A stretch of 64,000 nucleotides of DNA from Syntrophobacterales bacterium Delta_02 (GTDB taxonomy: Bacteria; Desulfobacterota; Syntrophorhabdia; Syntrophorhabdales; Syntrophorhabdaceae). The notes beneath the pieces are model-generated. The model was not told where the DNA came from. It saw only the letters and a list, made by a program, of their open reading frames with translations, and ran no database searches. Numbering within the stretch: position 1 is the first letter of the stretch; each line of letters opens with the position of its first letter. The DNA lies in NCBI GenBank assembly GCA_001603955.1, contig LVAA01000035.1, forward strand, positions 39,356-103,355, given 5' to 3'. The position numbers were made by a program, and so were the translations under genes. Shown here in pieces: positions 41,623-50,745 of the stretch.

Positions 41623-41806
41623 TGCCGAGGCGCAGGTCCTCCTCAGGCAGGCGATACTTGCCCTGCTCAAGCTCGGATTCGGCTACGCCGACGTGCGGTC
41701 CATGTATGCGAGAGACCCCGCGGCCTGGCTCCAAGCTCATGAGAGACTCATCAATCCGAAGAGCGGCCGGACGTACATCGTGAAAAGGAAACCACAGACG
41801 GCATGA
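41591..41806 (+). CDS. Frameshift extension of the tail assembly chaperone
   Basis: A 60-70 residue extension (DAEAQVLLRQAILALLKLGF ... IVKRKPQTA) read in the frame two back from the short product. It has no start codon of its own near its beginning. The candidate slip site is around 41590-41595 (A.AGG.GGC.AAC), where a shift back by two places GGG GCA ACG in frame. It ends in ATGA overlapping the tape-measure start. A long chaperone of about 170 residues would result. Confidence 0.65.
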   Translation, partial: GATEKRKEINDAEAQVLLRQAILALLKLGFGYADVRSMYARDPAAWLQAHERLINPKSGRTYIVKRKPQTA

Positions 41807-43536
41807 GCACGAAAAACACCCTTGAACTTATCCTCTCCGGGAACTCCTCCAGACTCCTGTCGGCCCTGGGCCGCGGAGAGAAGGGTCTCAGGAAGTTCGG
41901 CCACGTAGCCAAACAGGAGTTCGACAGGATTCGCAGCGCCGCGACCTCCGTGGAGGGAAAGCTCGCCTCCCTGGGGGTGTCGATCGGCGTGGTAATGCTC
42001 GTCACAAAGTCCGCCCAGATGGACAAGGGTCTCACCCAGATCGGCCAGACGGCGGGTGCAACGAAGGGCGAGGTGGCGGGCCTCCGGAAGGAGCTCTTCC
42101 GGATGTCGTCCGAGACGGGCCAGGGCGTCGAGGACCTGCAGCAGGGATTCAACAATGCCGTCCAGGCCGGACTCAACTTCAAGGAGGCCCTTCCTGTCAT
42201 CGAGGCGACCAACAAGGCGATGGCGGTCACCGGTGCGAATGCCGATCGACTGACCTCGGGCCTCACCGTCGCCGCCACGGCGTTCCAGTTCGACCTGGCA
42301 AAACCTAATCTGGCTCTCGGCCTCCTCGATAAGATGACCACGGCCGGGCGCCTCGGGAACGCAGAGCTCCAGAACCTCTCGGACATATTCGCCCGCGTCG
42401 GCGTCAACGCGTCGCGCGCCGGCATGGGGTTCGACCAGACCCTCGCCTTCATCGAAGGTCTCTCCCTCATCGAGAGGCAGCCGGAGAGGCTCGCAACGCT
42501 CGCCGACTCGACGCTGAGGCTCTTTACGAACCTCAATTACATGAAGCAGGCCCAGAGGACGACGGGGGTGAAGTTCTTTGATGCGAGCGGCGAACGACGC
42601 AACCCGCTGGAGATCCTTACCGACATCAAGAAGAAATACGATGCACTTAAGACCACTGCGCAGCGGGAGACCTTCATGGGCAAGGCCCTGAAAGGTGCCG
42701 ACCTCGACACGATAAAGGGTATACAAACACTCCTTAAGGGGGACATGCTCGGGAAGATCTCGGGGGAGTTCGCCAAGAAGATATCCGGTGCTGCAGGCAC
42801 CATCGAGAAGGACCTCCCCGACGCCATCAACAACGCCGTCGACCAGACGGGCAGGCTCAAGGCGAAGCTGACGGAGGCGGCGGACGCCTTCGCAAAACCC
42901 ATCAAAGACACCCTCTCGAAGGGCATCCAGAAGCTCATCGACCCCAAAGAGAAGGGCGGCATGGGTTTCTCCGGCAAAGAGCTTATCGCGGGAGGGGCCA
43001 CGGCAGCGCTTGCCGGATACATGACGTACCGGCTCGGCGGGGCGGCCGCCAAGAGACTCCTAGGCAGGCTCGGCGGATCCGCGGCGGGCATCGCCGAGGG
43101 CAAGGCCGTCGAGGCGGCAACAGGCGTCGCGCCTGTCTTCGTGACGAACTGGCCGCCCGGGATGGGCTCGGGTGCGATACCCATGGGACCAGGCTCACTG
43201 CCGGGAGCGGCCGGTTCCGCGGGCAGGCTTGCCGGTATCGCGAAGGGCGCCGGATACGCGGGCCTCGCCGCAGGGGGCGGCTACGCCGTCGGTACGGGGA
43301 TCAACTATCTCATCAGCAAGCTCATCCAGCAGACGACGTATGGCCGCAACGACTCTCTCGGCGATTACATCTACGACCTCATCCACACCGATCTGCCGGC
43401 CCTCTTCGGCAAGGCGGAGGTGAAGAACGATATAAAGATGAACATCACCGTCGATCAGAACGGCAGGAGCACAGTGACGACGGACGACATGGGCGCGAAC
43501 ATTGCCGTCAACAGCATGACCCGGGGAGTGTTCTGA
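41803..43536 (+). CDS. Tail tape-measure protein
   Basis: 577 residues. N-terminal helical region, the phage tape-measure core (TQIGQTAGATKGEVAGLRKE, MSSETGQGVEDLQQGFNNAV) and a Gly/Ala-rich hydrophobic part around residues 380-500 (IAGGATAALAGYMTYRLGGA). It sets tail length; the size suggests a fairly short tail if the usual ratio of roughly 1.5 angstrom per residue holds. It overlaps the chaperone extension and the next gene. Confidence 0.88.
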   Translation: MSTKNTLELILSGNSSRLLSALGRGEKGLRKFGHVAKQEFDRIRSAATSVEGKLASLGVSIGVVMLVTKSAQMDKGLTQIGQTAGATKGEVAGLRKELFRMSSETGQGVEDLQQGFNNAVQAGLNFKEALPVIEATNKAMAVTGANADRLTSGLTVAATAFQFDLAKPNLALGLLDKMTTAGRLGNAELQNLSDIFARVGVNASRAGMGFDQTLAFIEGLSLIERQPERLATLADSTLRLFTNLNYMKQAQRTTGVKFFDASGERRNPLEILTDIKKKYDALKTTAQRETFMGKALKGADLDTIKGIQTLLKGDMLGKISGEFAKKISGAAGTIEKDLPDAINNAVDQTGRLKAKLTEAADAFAKPIKDTLSKGIQKLIDPKEKGGMGFSGKELIAGGATAALAGYMTYRLGGAAAKRLLGRLGGSAAGIAEGKAVEAATGVAPVFVTNWPPGMGSGAIPMGPGSLPGAAGSAGRLAGIAKGAGYAGLAAGGGYAVGTGINYLISKLIQQTTYGRNDSLGDYIYDLIHTDLPALFGKAEVKNDIKMNITVDQNGRSTVTTDDMGANIAVNSMTRGVF

Positions 43537-44831
43537 TGGCCGATGACGAGAGGTACGAGGCGAAGATAGACGACTTCACCCTCCAGATGGAGACGATCGA
43601 GGACACGATCGAGAAGTCCCTCGCGAAGTACGAGTTCCCCTTCCGCGACGGCGCCCTTATCGAGGACATGGGCCAGAAGGCGCGGGTCATCAAGATCCGC
43701 TGCTACTGGTATGAGGAGACCTACGAAGCCCACAAGGACTTCGTGAAGCACCTCACGAAGAAAGACCCTTATGAGCTCCTCCATCCCAAGTACGGCCTCA
43801 TGAAGGGCAGCATCGACTCCATCGTTATCCGCCACAGCGACCTCAAGAAGACCGCCGAGGTGGACCTCACCTTCACCGAGGGGCTGATATCTAAGGACCA
43901 GGCGGAGCCGAAGTACGTGAACAAGGGCGCCGTTGACTGGGGAGTCGAGGACGATTTTGCGACGGGACAGACGGAACTCATCGAGGAGCTCGAGACCGAC
44001 GCCCGGGATCTCCTCGGGACCGAGGCCAAGGAGATCCTCTCGACGATCCTCGACCCCGCACAGGGCCTCATCGGCCAGTTCACGGGCATCTCAATGAAGG
44101 CGCGGGAGTACGTGAAGAAGGCGGAGACCTTCGTGACGGACCTCACGGGGACGCTCTCCACGATCACGAACCCTGCCGACTCGCTCCTCGCGATGATCAC
44201 CTATCCGAGCACCTTGAGCGGCATCGTCGTCGGGACGATCGCACGGACGCTCGAGAGGTACGTCTCCCTCTATGATACGCTCCGCACGTCACCGACACGT
44301 TTCCTGTCCAGCCTGGCGGGGAGCTTCGCGTCCCTCGCTGACGACGAAGAGGACACGGGGTTCTCAAAGTACGTGACGATCGCCTCCGCCCAGAGGCGGG
44401 CCCTGGAGACGGCCTACATCTTCCGGGATGACGAGGACAGCCGGGACGTGGTCAAGCGCCTCGAGTCGACCCCCTCGTTCGACGCTCTGGGCAACTACGT
44501 CAAGCCCGAATCGACGGAGGAGATCCTCACCGTCGATGAGATCGAGACGATCCTTGCCGACGTGAGGACGGACATCCAGGACGCCGTCGACCTCTCCCGG
44601 AACATGACGAGCCTCAAGTCGACCGCGGCAGACCTCCTCTTTCACGTCAACGAGATCAAGCTTGAACGGGGCAAGATCATGACCGTGGAGACGCAGGACA
44701 CGCTGCCCCTGCATCTTCTCTGCCTGAAATATAACCTGCCGTACAACTACGCAGACCGGGTGAACAGCATCAACCGAATCAAGAACCCCTCCTTTACCCC
44801 TGCCGGCGAGGTGAAGATCTATGTCCGATAA
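43536..44831 (+). CDS. DNA circularisation / tail protein (Mu gpN-like)
   Basis: 431 residues. The first 100 (YEAKIDDFTLQMETIEDTIE, YEFPFRDGALIEDMGQKARV, YWYEETYEAHKDFVKHL) match the DNA-circularisation N-terminal domain of Mu gpN. The middle is helical, and the end (VETQDTLPLHLLCLKYNL) has a LysM-like or tail-hub adaptor. It joins the baseplate hub. Confidence 0.85.
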   Translation: MADDERYEAKIDDFTLQMETIEDTIEKSLAKYEFPFRDGALIEDMGQKARVIKIRCYWYEETYEAHKDFVKHLTKKDPYELLHPKYGLMKGSIDSIVIRHSDLKKTAEVDLTFTEGLISKDQAEPKYVNKGAVDWGVEDDFATGQTELIEELETDARDLLGTEAKEILSTILDPAQGLIGQFTGISMKAREYVKKAETFVTDLTGTLSTITNPADSLLAMITYPSTLSGIVVGTIARTLERYVSLYDTLRTSPTRFLSSLAGSFASLADDEEDTGFSKYVTIASAQRRALETAYIFRDDEDSRDVVKRLESTPSFDALGNYVKPESTEEILTVDEIETILADVRTDIQDAVDLSRNMTSLKSTAADLLFHVNEIKLERGKIMTVETQDTLPLHLLCLKYNLPYNYADRVNSINRIKNPSFTPAGEVKIYVR

Positions 44832-45879
44832 CGTCGAGCTCCGCGTCGGCAACGCGGTCATCAGGAACTGGCTCTCCTACACGATAGAGGCGGACATCTA
44901 CACCGCCGACGATGCCTTCTCCCTGGAGCTCGCGCACCCCGAGACGGAGGTCGCCGCCGGCAAGAGATGCGAGCTCTACGTCAACGGGACCCTGGAGCTC
45001 ACGGGGATCGTCGACCGGGCGAGCAAGAGCTACGACAAGTCCGGGGAGAAGCTCCGCGTCGAGGGCCGGGACCTCATGGGGCTTGTCGTCGACTCCTACT
45101 GCGAGGAGTTCTTCACCCTCGAGGGCACGACGGTGAAGTCCCTAGCCGGGCGCCTCCTCAAGACGATCCCCTTTATCAACAGAGAGAAGATCGTCTACCA
45201 GGAGGACTTCGCCGGGCGCCTGAAGAAGAAGGGGAAGGCCTCGAGGGATTCTTCCCTCGATCTTATCGATGCCCCGCACAACTTCTCCCAGGTGGAACCG
45301 GGCATGACCGTCTTCGAGGTCCTGAAGCAGTACTCCGCGAGCCGGGGCATGATGTTCTTCTCCCTGCCCGACGGCACCTTCGTCTTCGGCAGGCCGAGGA
45401 CAAAGGGCAAACCCCTCTTCAGCATCGTATGCACCCGGGACGGCAAGGAGAACAACGTCCTCGAGGGAGAGATGATAACAGACATCTCGAAACAGTACTC
45501 GAAGATAACCGTCATCGGCCAGCAGCAGGGGACGGACTCCTTTGAGGCGACCGCGGTCAACACGAAGGCCTCCGTGACAGACAGCTCGGTCCCCTTCTAC
45601 AAACCCATGGTGGTCAAGGACAACAACGACTACCAGGGCCCGGCGCTCCATGCCAGGATGCTCATGGAGAAGGCGCGGCACGACGGGTTCCAATTGCGCT
45701 ACAAGGTCCCCTTCCACAGTCAGAGCGGCCGGAACTGGACGATCAACGAGCTCTGCACGGTAAAGGACGAGGTCCTCGGCATAGAGGGAACCTATCTCAT
45801 CTACGGCAGGACCCTGGAGCTGTCGAGACAGGGATCCTTCACGAGCGTGAAGCTCGGCAAACCGGGGGTGGCGAAGTGA
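44821..45879 (+). CDS. Baseplate hub protein (Mu gpP-like, late control D type)
   Basis: 352 residues. ELRVGNAVIRNWLSYTIEAD at the start, TLELTGIVDRASKSYDKSGE and DGTFVFGRPRTKGKPL are hallmarks of gpD/gpP hub proteins with a phage T4 gp27-like fold. It forms the hub of the baseplate with the gp45-type spike. Confidence 0.85.
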   Translation: MSDNVELRVGNAVIRNWLSYTIEADIYTADDAFSLELAHPETEVAAGKRCELYVNGTLELTGIVDRASKSYDKSGEKLRVEGRDLMGLVVDSYCEEFFTLEGTTVKSLAGRLLKTIPFINREKIVYQEDFAGRLKKKGKASRDSSLDLIDAPHNFSQVEPGMTVFEVLKQYSASRGMMFFSLPDGTFVFGRPRTKGKPLFSIVCTRDGKENNVLEGEMITDISKQYSKITVIGQQQGTDSFEATAVNTKASVTDSSVPFYKPMVVKDNNDYQGPALHARMLMEKARHDGFQLRYKVPFHSQSGRNWTINELCTVKDEVLGIEGTYLIYGRTLELSRQGSFTSVKLGKPGVAK

Positions 45880-46418
45880 TACGGGGCATCATCAAATCCG
45901 TCGCGGAAGGAGTGATCAAGCGGTTCAGCGCCTCCGGCCGGCCCGACGAGACGATCTCGAACCGGGAGTACTTCCAGCACTATGGCTTCTCATCGGTACC
46001 CCTTGCCGGCGCGGAGGCCATCCTTATCCAGGAGGGCAACCACATCGTCATGGTTGCCTCCGATGACAGGAGGTACCGGATCGGCCTCGAGGCGGGCGAG
46101 GTGTGCCTCTACACAGACGAGGGAGATCAGATCCGCTTGAAGCGTGACAAGGAGATCTACATAAAGTCAGGGAACAAGCTCACCGCCGAGATCGAGAACG
46201 AGGTGAACGTGACGGCAAAGACGGCGACGGTGACGGCGGCCGAGCTGATCCATCTCAAATCGGCGGCGATCGTCCTGGAGTGCGAGTCCCTGAACATTTT
46301 GTCTTCGAGCGGCAGCTCGGCAGCAACATTGAAGGGCGATTTCGCGCTCGAAGGCAGCCTGACCGCCACGGGCTCGATCGTCGACACCTCAGGCAATACG
46401 AACCACCACACCCATTAG
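45876..46418 (+). CDS. Baseplate spike protein V (Mu gp45-like)
   Basis: 180 residues. YFQHYGFSSVPLAGAEAILI, RIGLEAGEVCLYTDEGDQIR and beta-helix-like repeats (GNKLTAEIENEVNVTAKTAT) end in the HHTH motif (NTNHHTH), which binds metal at the spike tip in related proteins. It punctures the outer membrane. Confidence 0.87.
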   Translation: MIRGIIKSVAEGVIKRFSASGRPDETISNREYFQHYGFSSVPLAGAEAILIQEGNHIVMVASDDRRYRIGLEAGEVCLYTDEGDQIRLKRDKEIYIKSGNKLTAEIENEVNVTAKTATVTAAELIHLKSAAIVLECESLNILSSSGSSAATLKGDFALEGSLTATGSIVDTSGNTNHHTH

Positions 46419-46426
46419 GGAGGGAC

Positions 46427-46798
46427 ATGGACTTCAAGATCTTGACAGATGACGACGCGACGGTGGGCCAGATGACCTTCGACCCTGCCGGCGACATCAT
46501 GAACAACGTCTATCTGAGCCTCGTCGTCAAGCGCGGCTCCTGGTTCCAGAATCCGGAGTTCGGCAGCCGGCTGCACCTCCTTCAGCGCGCCAAGAACACC
46601 GAGAAGACGGCCGCCCTCGCCGAGGAGTACTGCCGGGAGGCCCTTCAATGGCTCCTGGACAACGGAAGGGCGACCCGCGTCGACGTTCATACCGAGCGCG
46701 ATCGCTCCCAGGACCTGCACCGCCTGAAGCTCCTCGTCGAGGTGACCCAGGCGGACGGCAGGACGGTGAGTTTTGACAGATTCGTGGAGGTCGTATGA
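46427..46798 (+). CDS. Baseplate wedge protein (Mu gp46-like, GPW/gp25 type)
   Basis: 123 residues from ATG 46427 (RBS AGGGAGGGAC). MDFKILTDDDATVGQMTFDP, FQNPEFGSRLHLLQR and the following helix match phage GP46 proteins. It is part of the baseplate wedge. It overlaps the next gene by 4 bases. Confidence 0.85.
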   Translation: MDFKILTDDDATVGQMTFDPAGDIMNNVYLSLVVKRGSWFQNPEFGSRLHLLQRAKNTEKTAALAEEYCREALQWLLDNGRATRVDVHTERDRSQDLHRLKLLVEVTQADGRTVSFDRFVEVV

Positions 46799-47784
46799 AC
46801 AACTTTCAGAAGGACTTTGACGAGCTTCTCAACGAGATCCTCACCGACTACCGCAACCAGTTCCCCGAGGCCGATACCTCGCAGGGGAGCCTGATATTCA
46901 TCCGGAGCGCCTGCCTCGCGTCGGCGGTCTGGGGTCTCTACCACTACCAGGAGTGGATCTCGAAGCAGATCTTCCCCGACTCCGCGGATACGGAGGCCTT
47001 GGAGCACCACGTCTGGGTGCGGGGGCTCTCCCGGACATACAACGAGACAGATTCCTCGCTCCTCGCCCGTCTCCTCGAGTACATCCGGCGGCCGCCAGCG
47101 GGAGGTAACCAATATGACTACGTCAAGTGGGCGAAGGCGATCGACAACGTCGCGGCCGCATACTGCTATCCCCTTGCCCAGGGACTCGGCACGGTGGATG
47201 TCGTCATAGTGGCGAACGAGGCGAACACGGACTCCGAGGTGCCGTCGTCCCATACGACCCTGACGGGGACAGTGACGTCGACGGGAGAGCTTAAGCTCAT
47301 CGACACGGCCGCCACCTTCGTCACCTCGGAAGCACAGAAGGGCGATCGGGTGACAAACACCCCCGCCGGCACGGAGGCGAAGATCATATCCGTTGACAGC
47401 GAGACGCAGCTCACCTTGGATACTGACATCTTTACGCAGACGGGTGAGGCCTACGAGATCCCCTCGCTCATCACCGAGGTGAAGGATTACATCGACGATC
47501 AGAGGCCCGTCACGGCTTCCGTGGTCAGGGTCCTTGCTCCCGAGATCTTCAGCCAGGCGGTGACGATGACCGTCACCGGTGACAGTGCGGATAAGACGCA
47601 GATCGCGGCCGACATCGAGGCGTACATGGAGGGGCTTATCCCGGGTCAGACGCTCTACACCTCGCAGCTCACCGCGATCGCCATACAGAACGGCGCGGAC
47701 AATGCCACGGTAGCGGCGCCGGCAGCAGACGTGACCTGCACGGACTATCAGATGATACGCCCGGGGGCGATCGATGTCTCATAG
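46795..47784 (+). CDS. Baseplate J protein (Mu gp47-like)
   Basis: 329 residues. It carries NQFPEADTSQGSLIFIRSAC, RRPPAGGNQYDYVKWAKAID and GLGTVDVVIVANEANTDSEV, typical of baseplate J/gp47 proteins. It contains a Thr/Ser-rich insert (about residues 145-215, SSHTTLTGTVTSTGELKLID) not usual in Mu gp47 and possibly an extra domain. It builds the wedge. Confidence 0.85.
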   Translation: MNNFQKDFDELLNEILTDYRNQFPEADTSQGSLIFIRSACLASAVWGLYHYQEWISKQIFPDSADTEALEHHVWVRGLSRTYNETDSSLLARLLEYIRRPPAGGNQYDYVKWAKAIDNVAAAYCYPLAQGLGTVDVVIVANEANTDSEVPSSHTTLTGTVTSTGELKLIDTAATFVTSEAQKGDRVTNTPAGTEAKIISVDSETQLTLDTDIFTQTGEAYEIPSLITEVKDYIDDQRPVTASVVRVLAPEIFSQAVTMTVTGDSADKTQIAADIEAYMEGLIPGQTLYTSQLTAIAIQNGADNATVAAPAADVTCTDYQMIRPGAIDVS

Positions 47785-48322
47785 CGATGTGATCAAGCTT
47801 CTCTTCCCCGTCGAGCTCACGGGGGTATCGGACGATGATATCGCCCTCGAGGGCCAGGTCCTCGATGATGTTGAGACGCAGGCGAGGGAACTCCTCGGGG
47901 AGATGTTCCCGGAAAGGAGCGTCAAATGCCTCACCGACTGGGAGCGTGTCTGTGGCCTCACGCCGGCAGCCGATGCGACGCTGCAGTCCCGGAGGGACAA
48001 CGTCGTGCGCAAGCTCCGGGAGCGCGGAGGGCTCTCCCGGGCGTATTTCATCGCCCTGGCGGCCGCCATGGGATACACGATCACGATCGAAGAACTGCAG
48101 CCCTTCATGGCGGGCTGGAGCAGCGCCGGGGATCCCCTCTACGAGGAGGGGGTGCGGTTTATCTGGAGGGTCAAGGTGTCGGGCCAGGCGCTGTATTATT
48201 TCCGGGCGGGCCTGTCGACAGGAGGGGAAAGGCTCCTATGGTGGCCGTCCGTGACGGCGCTCGAGGATCTCTTCAACAACCTGAAGCCTGCCCACACGTA
48301 CATCATATTTGACTACAGTTAA
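47774..48322 (+). CDS. Tail protein (Mu gp48/YmfQ-like)
   Basis: 182 residues. LLFPVELTGVSDDDIALEGQ, CLTDWERVCGLTPAADATLQ and ARERGGLSRAYFIALAAAMG-like sequence match the DUF2313/YmfQ tail proteins that connect baseplate and fibres. It overlaps the J gene by 11 bases. Confidence 0.82.
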   Translation: MSHSDVIKLLFPVELTGVSDDDIALEGQVLDDVETQARELLGEMFPERSVKCLTDWERVCGLTPAADATLQSRRDNVVRKLRERGGLSRAYFIALAAAMGYTITIEELQPFMAGWSSAGDPLYEEGVRFIWRVKVSGQALYYFRAGLSTGGERLLWWPSVTALEDLFNNLKPAHTYIIFDYS

Positions 48323-48333
48323 GGAGGGATACC

Positions 48334-49425
48334 ATGAGCAAAACCACATATGTCGACGGCAACCCTGCGGAGGGGGTTGCGGGGACTATCGTCACCGCGG
48401 AGTTCCTGAACACGCTCAACAATCATTACCACACCGGCCGCGACGTGGACGGTGAAGGGGCCCTGGCCTATGCGGCGGATGCCGGTGCAGCGGGCGCCTA
48501 TGTTGTCACCCTCTCACCAGCTCTTCCCGCGTATATCACCGGCATGCCGATCACCTTCAAAGCAACATATGCCAACACCGGGGCGTCGACGATTAACGTC
48601 AACGAACTGGGTACGGTCGCGATAAAGAAGCTCGGCAGCGAGGACCTCGCCGTCGGGGACATCCTCGCCGGACAGATCGTGACGGTGATCTATGACGGGA
48701 CGAACTTCCAGCTCATGGCCGCGCCAAGGGCCCTGTCACTCCGGGACGCAGCCCGAGGTCTACTCGTCGAGAACAATGCGTCGCACCCCACCTACCAGGT
48801 GGACATCTCCGCCGCCGAGATCATCCTCCAGGATGTCGCCGGAAACCCGGTGCGGATTCTCAGCCTCAGCGCGACAGCGGATATAACCGTGAGCGGGGCG
48901 GGAGGTCTCGACACAGGTTCGGAGGCCGTGTCGACATGGTATCACCTCTGGGCGATCGCCAAGGCCGACGGGACAGCGTCGGTCATCCTATCGGCATCCG
49001 CTACGGCTCCGTCGCTTCCTTCAGGATACATCTATAAGGCATATGTCGGAGCCGTCTATAACACTTCGGGAGGTGATTTCAAATGGTTCAAACAGCGTGA
49101 TAGGCGTGTAATTTGCCCTTTTGAGGGTGTTCTTAGCACTGGAACTGCAACGAGCTGGACGGCTGTTTCCTTTGCGGCCGTAATACCTACTACCGCAAAG
49201 AAATTTATCGGGACCGTGGAGCAGAGCGTTGCCAACCAAACACTTGTAGCGTCGGAGGTCAGTGATTTCCACAATGAAATAATCCTCCAGTCATCGACCG
49301 GAGTAGAGATAAGCATTATCATTGCACCTTTTGAAATTCCAATCATCACGCCTCAAACCCTCTATTATTACAATATGTATAGTGGGGGTCACTCATTCAT
49401 CTATGTTTCTGGCTGGGAATACTAA
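48334..49425 (+). CDS. Tail fibre protein
   Basis: 363 residues. The N-terminus (NPAEGVAGTIVTAEFLNTLN, NHYHTGRDVDGEGALAYAAD) is fibre-type, with a repeated beta region. From about base 49,060 the DNA becomes visibly A/T-richer and the protein changes style (KWFKQRDRRVICPFEGV to the end), which suggests an exchanged receptor-binding tip. It binds the host surface. Confidence 0.75.
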   Translation: MSKTTYVDGNPAEGVAGTIVTAEFLNTLNNHYHTGRDVDGEGALAYAADAGAAGAYVVTLSPALPAYITGMPITFKATYANTGASTINVNELGTVAIKKLGSEDLAVGDILAGQIVTVIYDGTNFQLMAAPRALSLRDAARGLLVENNASHPTYQVDISAAEIILQDVAGNPVRILSLSATADITVSGAGGLDTGSEAVSTWYHLWAIAKADGTASVILSASATAPSLPSGYIYKAYVGAVYNTSGGDFKWFKQRDRRVICPFEGVLSTGTATSWTAVSFAAVIPTTAKKFIGTVEQSVANQTLVASEVSDFHNEIILQSSTGVEISIIIAPFEIPIITPQTLYYYNMYSGGHSFIYVSGWEY

Positions 49426-49437
49426 GGAGGCAACATC

Positions 49438-49785
49438 ATGAAATACGCATACGCGATTACTAACGGACAGGCCCATGATCTTAGGTTCGTGGCAGATGAC
49501 TATCCCCCGGCTCCGGGGGAAACCGTGGTCGACGGGGACATTCTACCCGACGTCGAGACGCTCCATGAGGCGTCCTACATCGCCGCAAGGGCTGCTACGG
49601 CCCTGAAGGCCTCGGCCCAGGAAGCGCTCGACAGGTCGGACATCACGATCCTGCGGTGTTACGAGAACGCCGTAGCGGTCCCCGGGACCTGGCAGACATA
49701 CCGGACGGAACTGAGGGCGATCGTCTCCGGGACCTCATCGGCGACGGAGCTGCCCGAGATGCCGGCGTACCCGGAAGGGACGTAA
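49438..49785 (+). CDS. Small tail-fibre-associated protein
   Basis: 115 residues. [20 protein letters not shown] is followed by a helical second half ([20 protein letters not shown], then [11 protein letters not shown]). Such proteins occur just after tail fibres in Mu-like phages as fibre-assembly or fibre-tip companions. The exact role is inferred from position. RBS AAGGAGGC. Confidence 0.6.
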   Translation: MKYAYAITNGQAHDLRFVADDYPPAPGETVVDGDILPDVETLHEASYIAARAATALKASAQEALDRSDITILRCYENAVAVPGTWQTYRTELRAIVSGTSSATELPEMPAYPEGT

Positions 49786-49977
49786 AGGAGAGACGGACAG
49801 TACCCAAGGGAGTTAGCCCTCCCTCAGACAAGCGTTAGCGCGCTTGACGGGATAACCCGCTACCATCCGCCTTTGAGTCTACCTGATGAGTCAGGGGGGA
49901 CGTCTCAGGTAGGAGATGAAATGTAGCAGGAATTTTCCGGAAAAATCAAACCCTATTTGACGAAGGAGGGCATAACT
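49786..49977. ncRNA. Hairpin-rich spacer, possible structured RNA
   Basis: Four consecutive stem-loops: AGGGAG/CTCCCT (49807-49824), CAAGCG/CGCTTG (49829-49846), CGGG/CCCG (49848-49859) and CTACCTGA/TCAGGTAG (49879-49912) with an inner GTC/GAC stem. The loops of the first two share TTAGC. A perfect palindrome TTTTCCGGAAAA follows at 49933-49944. No ORF is seen. It may be a structured RNA or a regulatory leader for the methylase. Confidence 0.4.
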
Positions 49978-50745
49978 GTGAAGAGTTTCTTATCCTACCG
50001 TGGCGGCAAGTCGCTGCTGGTCAACAAGATCATCAAGAGGATCCCGGAGCATACCTGTTACTGCGAGGTATTTGCCGGCGCAGCCTGGCTTCTGTTCACA
50101 AAAGAAGAGTCGAAGGTGGAGATCATCAACGACATCAACAAGGACCTCATAACCCTGTACCGTGTCATCAAGAACCACCTCGAGGAATTTGTTCGCTACC
50201 TCAAGTGGATCCTAGTGGCCAGGGATGAATTTGCCCGGTTCAAGGCCGAGAACCCCGAGACCCTCACCGACATCCAGCGGGCAGTGCGCTTCTACTATCT
50301 CCTTAGAACTGGATACGGAGCCAAGGTGGTGGGGCAAACCTTCAACATCGGCCCGACGCGCCCCTCGTCACTCAACCTCCTGAGGATCGAGGAGGAACTC
50401 TCTGAAGCGCATCTTCGCCTCTCCCGGGTGTACATCGAGAACATGCACTACCAGAAGCTCATCGAACGGTTCGATCGGCCGGAGACCTTCTTCTATATCG
50501 ATCCGCCCTATTACGGGAACGAGAATGACTACGGGGAGGGGATATTCGATCGGGGGGACTTTGTGAGGCTTAGGGATGTGCTGAGGGGGATTCAGGGGAG
50601 GTTCATCATGTCGATCAATGAGGTACCTGAAATTAGGGAGTTATTCAGGGGTTGCTCTATTGAGGAGGTCACGACGAAATATAAGATGCCGGGGGCCCAT
50701 AGACAGAAGAGGGTGACAGAATTACTGATTAGGAACTATGGATGA
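49978..50745 (+). CDS. DNA adenine methylase (Dam-type, D12 class)
   Basis: 255 residues from GTG 49978 (RBS AAGGAGGGC); an upstream TTG at 49957 would include the RBS itself. Motif I is SYRGGKSLLVNKI and the catalytic motif IV is FYIDPPYYG. VFAGAAWLLF follows the first motif. It methylates adenine N6 in a target that cannot be told. By its place at the right end it is comparable with the mom modification gene of Mu and may protect phage DNA from restriction. No cognate endonuclease gene is adjacent. Confidence 0.9.
   Translation: MKSFLSYRGGKSLLVNKIIKRIPEHTCYCEVFAGAAWLLFTKEESKVEIINDINKDLITLYRVIKNHLEEFVRYLKWILVARDEFARFKAENPETLTDIQRAVRFYYLLRTGYGAKVVGQTFNIGPTRPSSLNLLRIEEELSEAHLRLSRVYIENMHYQKLIERFDRPETFFYIDPPYYGNENDYGEGIFDRGDFVRLRDVLRGIQGRFIMSINEVPEIRELFRGCSIEEVTTKYKMPGAHRQKRVTELLIRNYG

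Noticed and set aside
49879..49925. Hammerhead ribozyme, because of CTGATGAG followed by a stem and GATGAAATG
   Set aside because: After stem II the conserved GAAA core is not in place and no cleavage triplet with stem III fits; only the CTGATGAG part matches.
48334..50745. Mu-type invertible fibre segment
   Set aside because: No invertase (Gin-like) gene, no second fibre set and no inverted crossover sites were found; only the composition shift is present.
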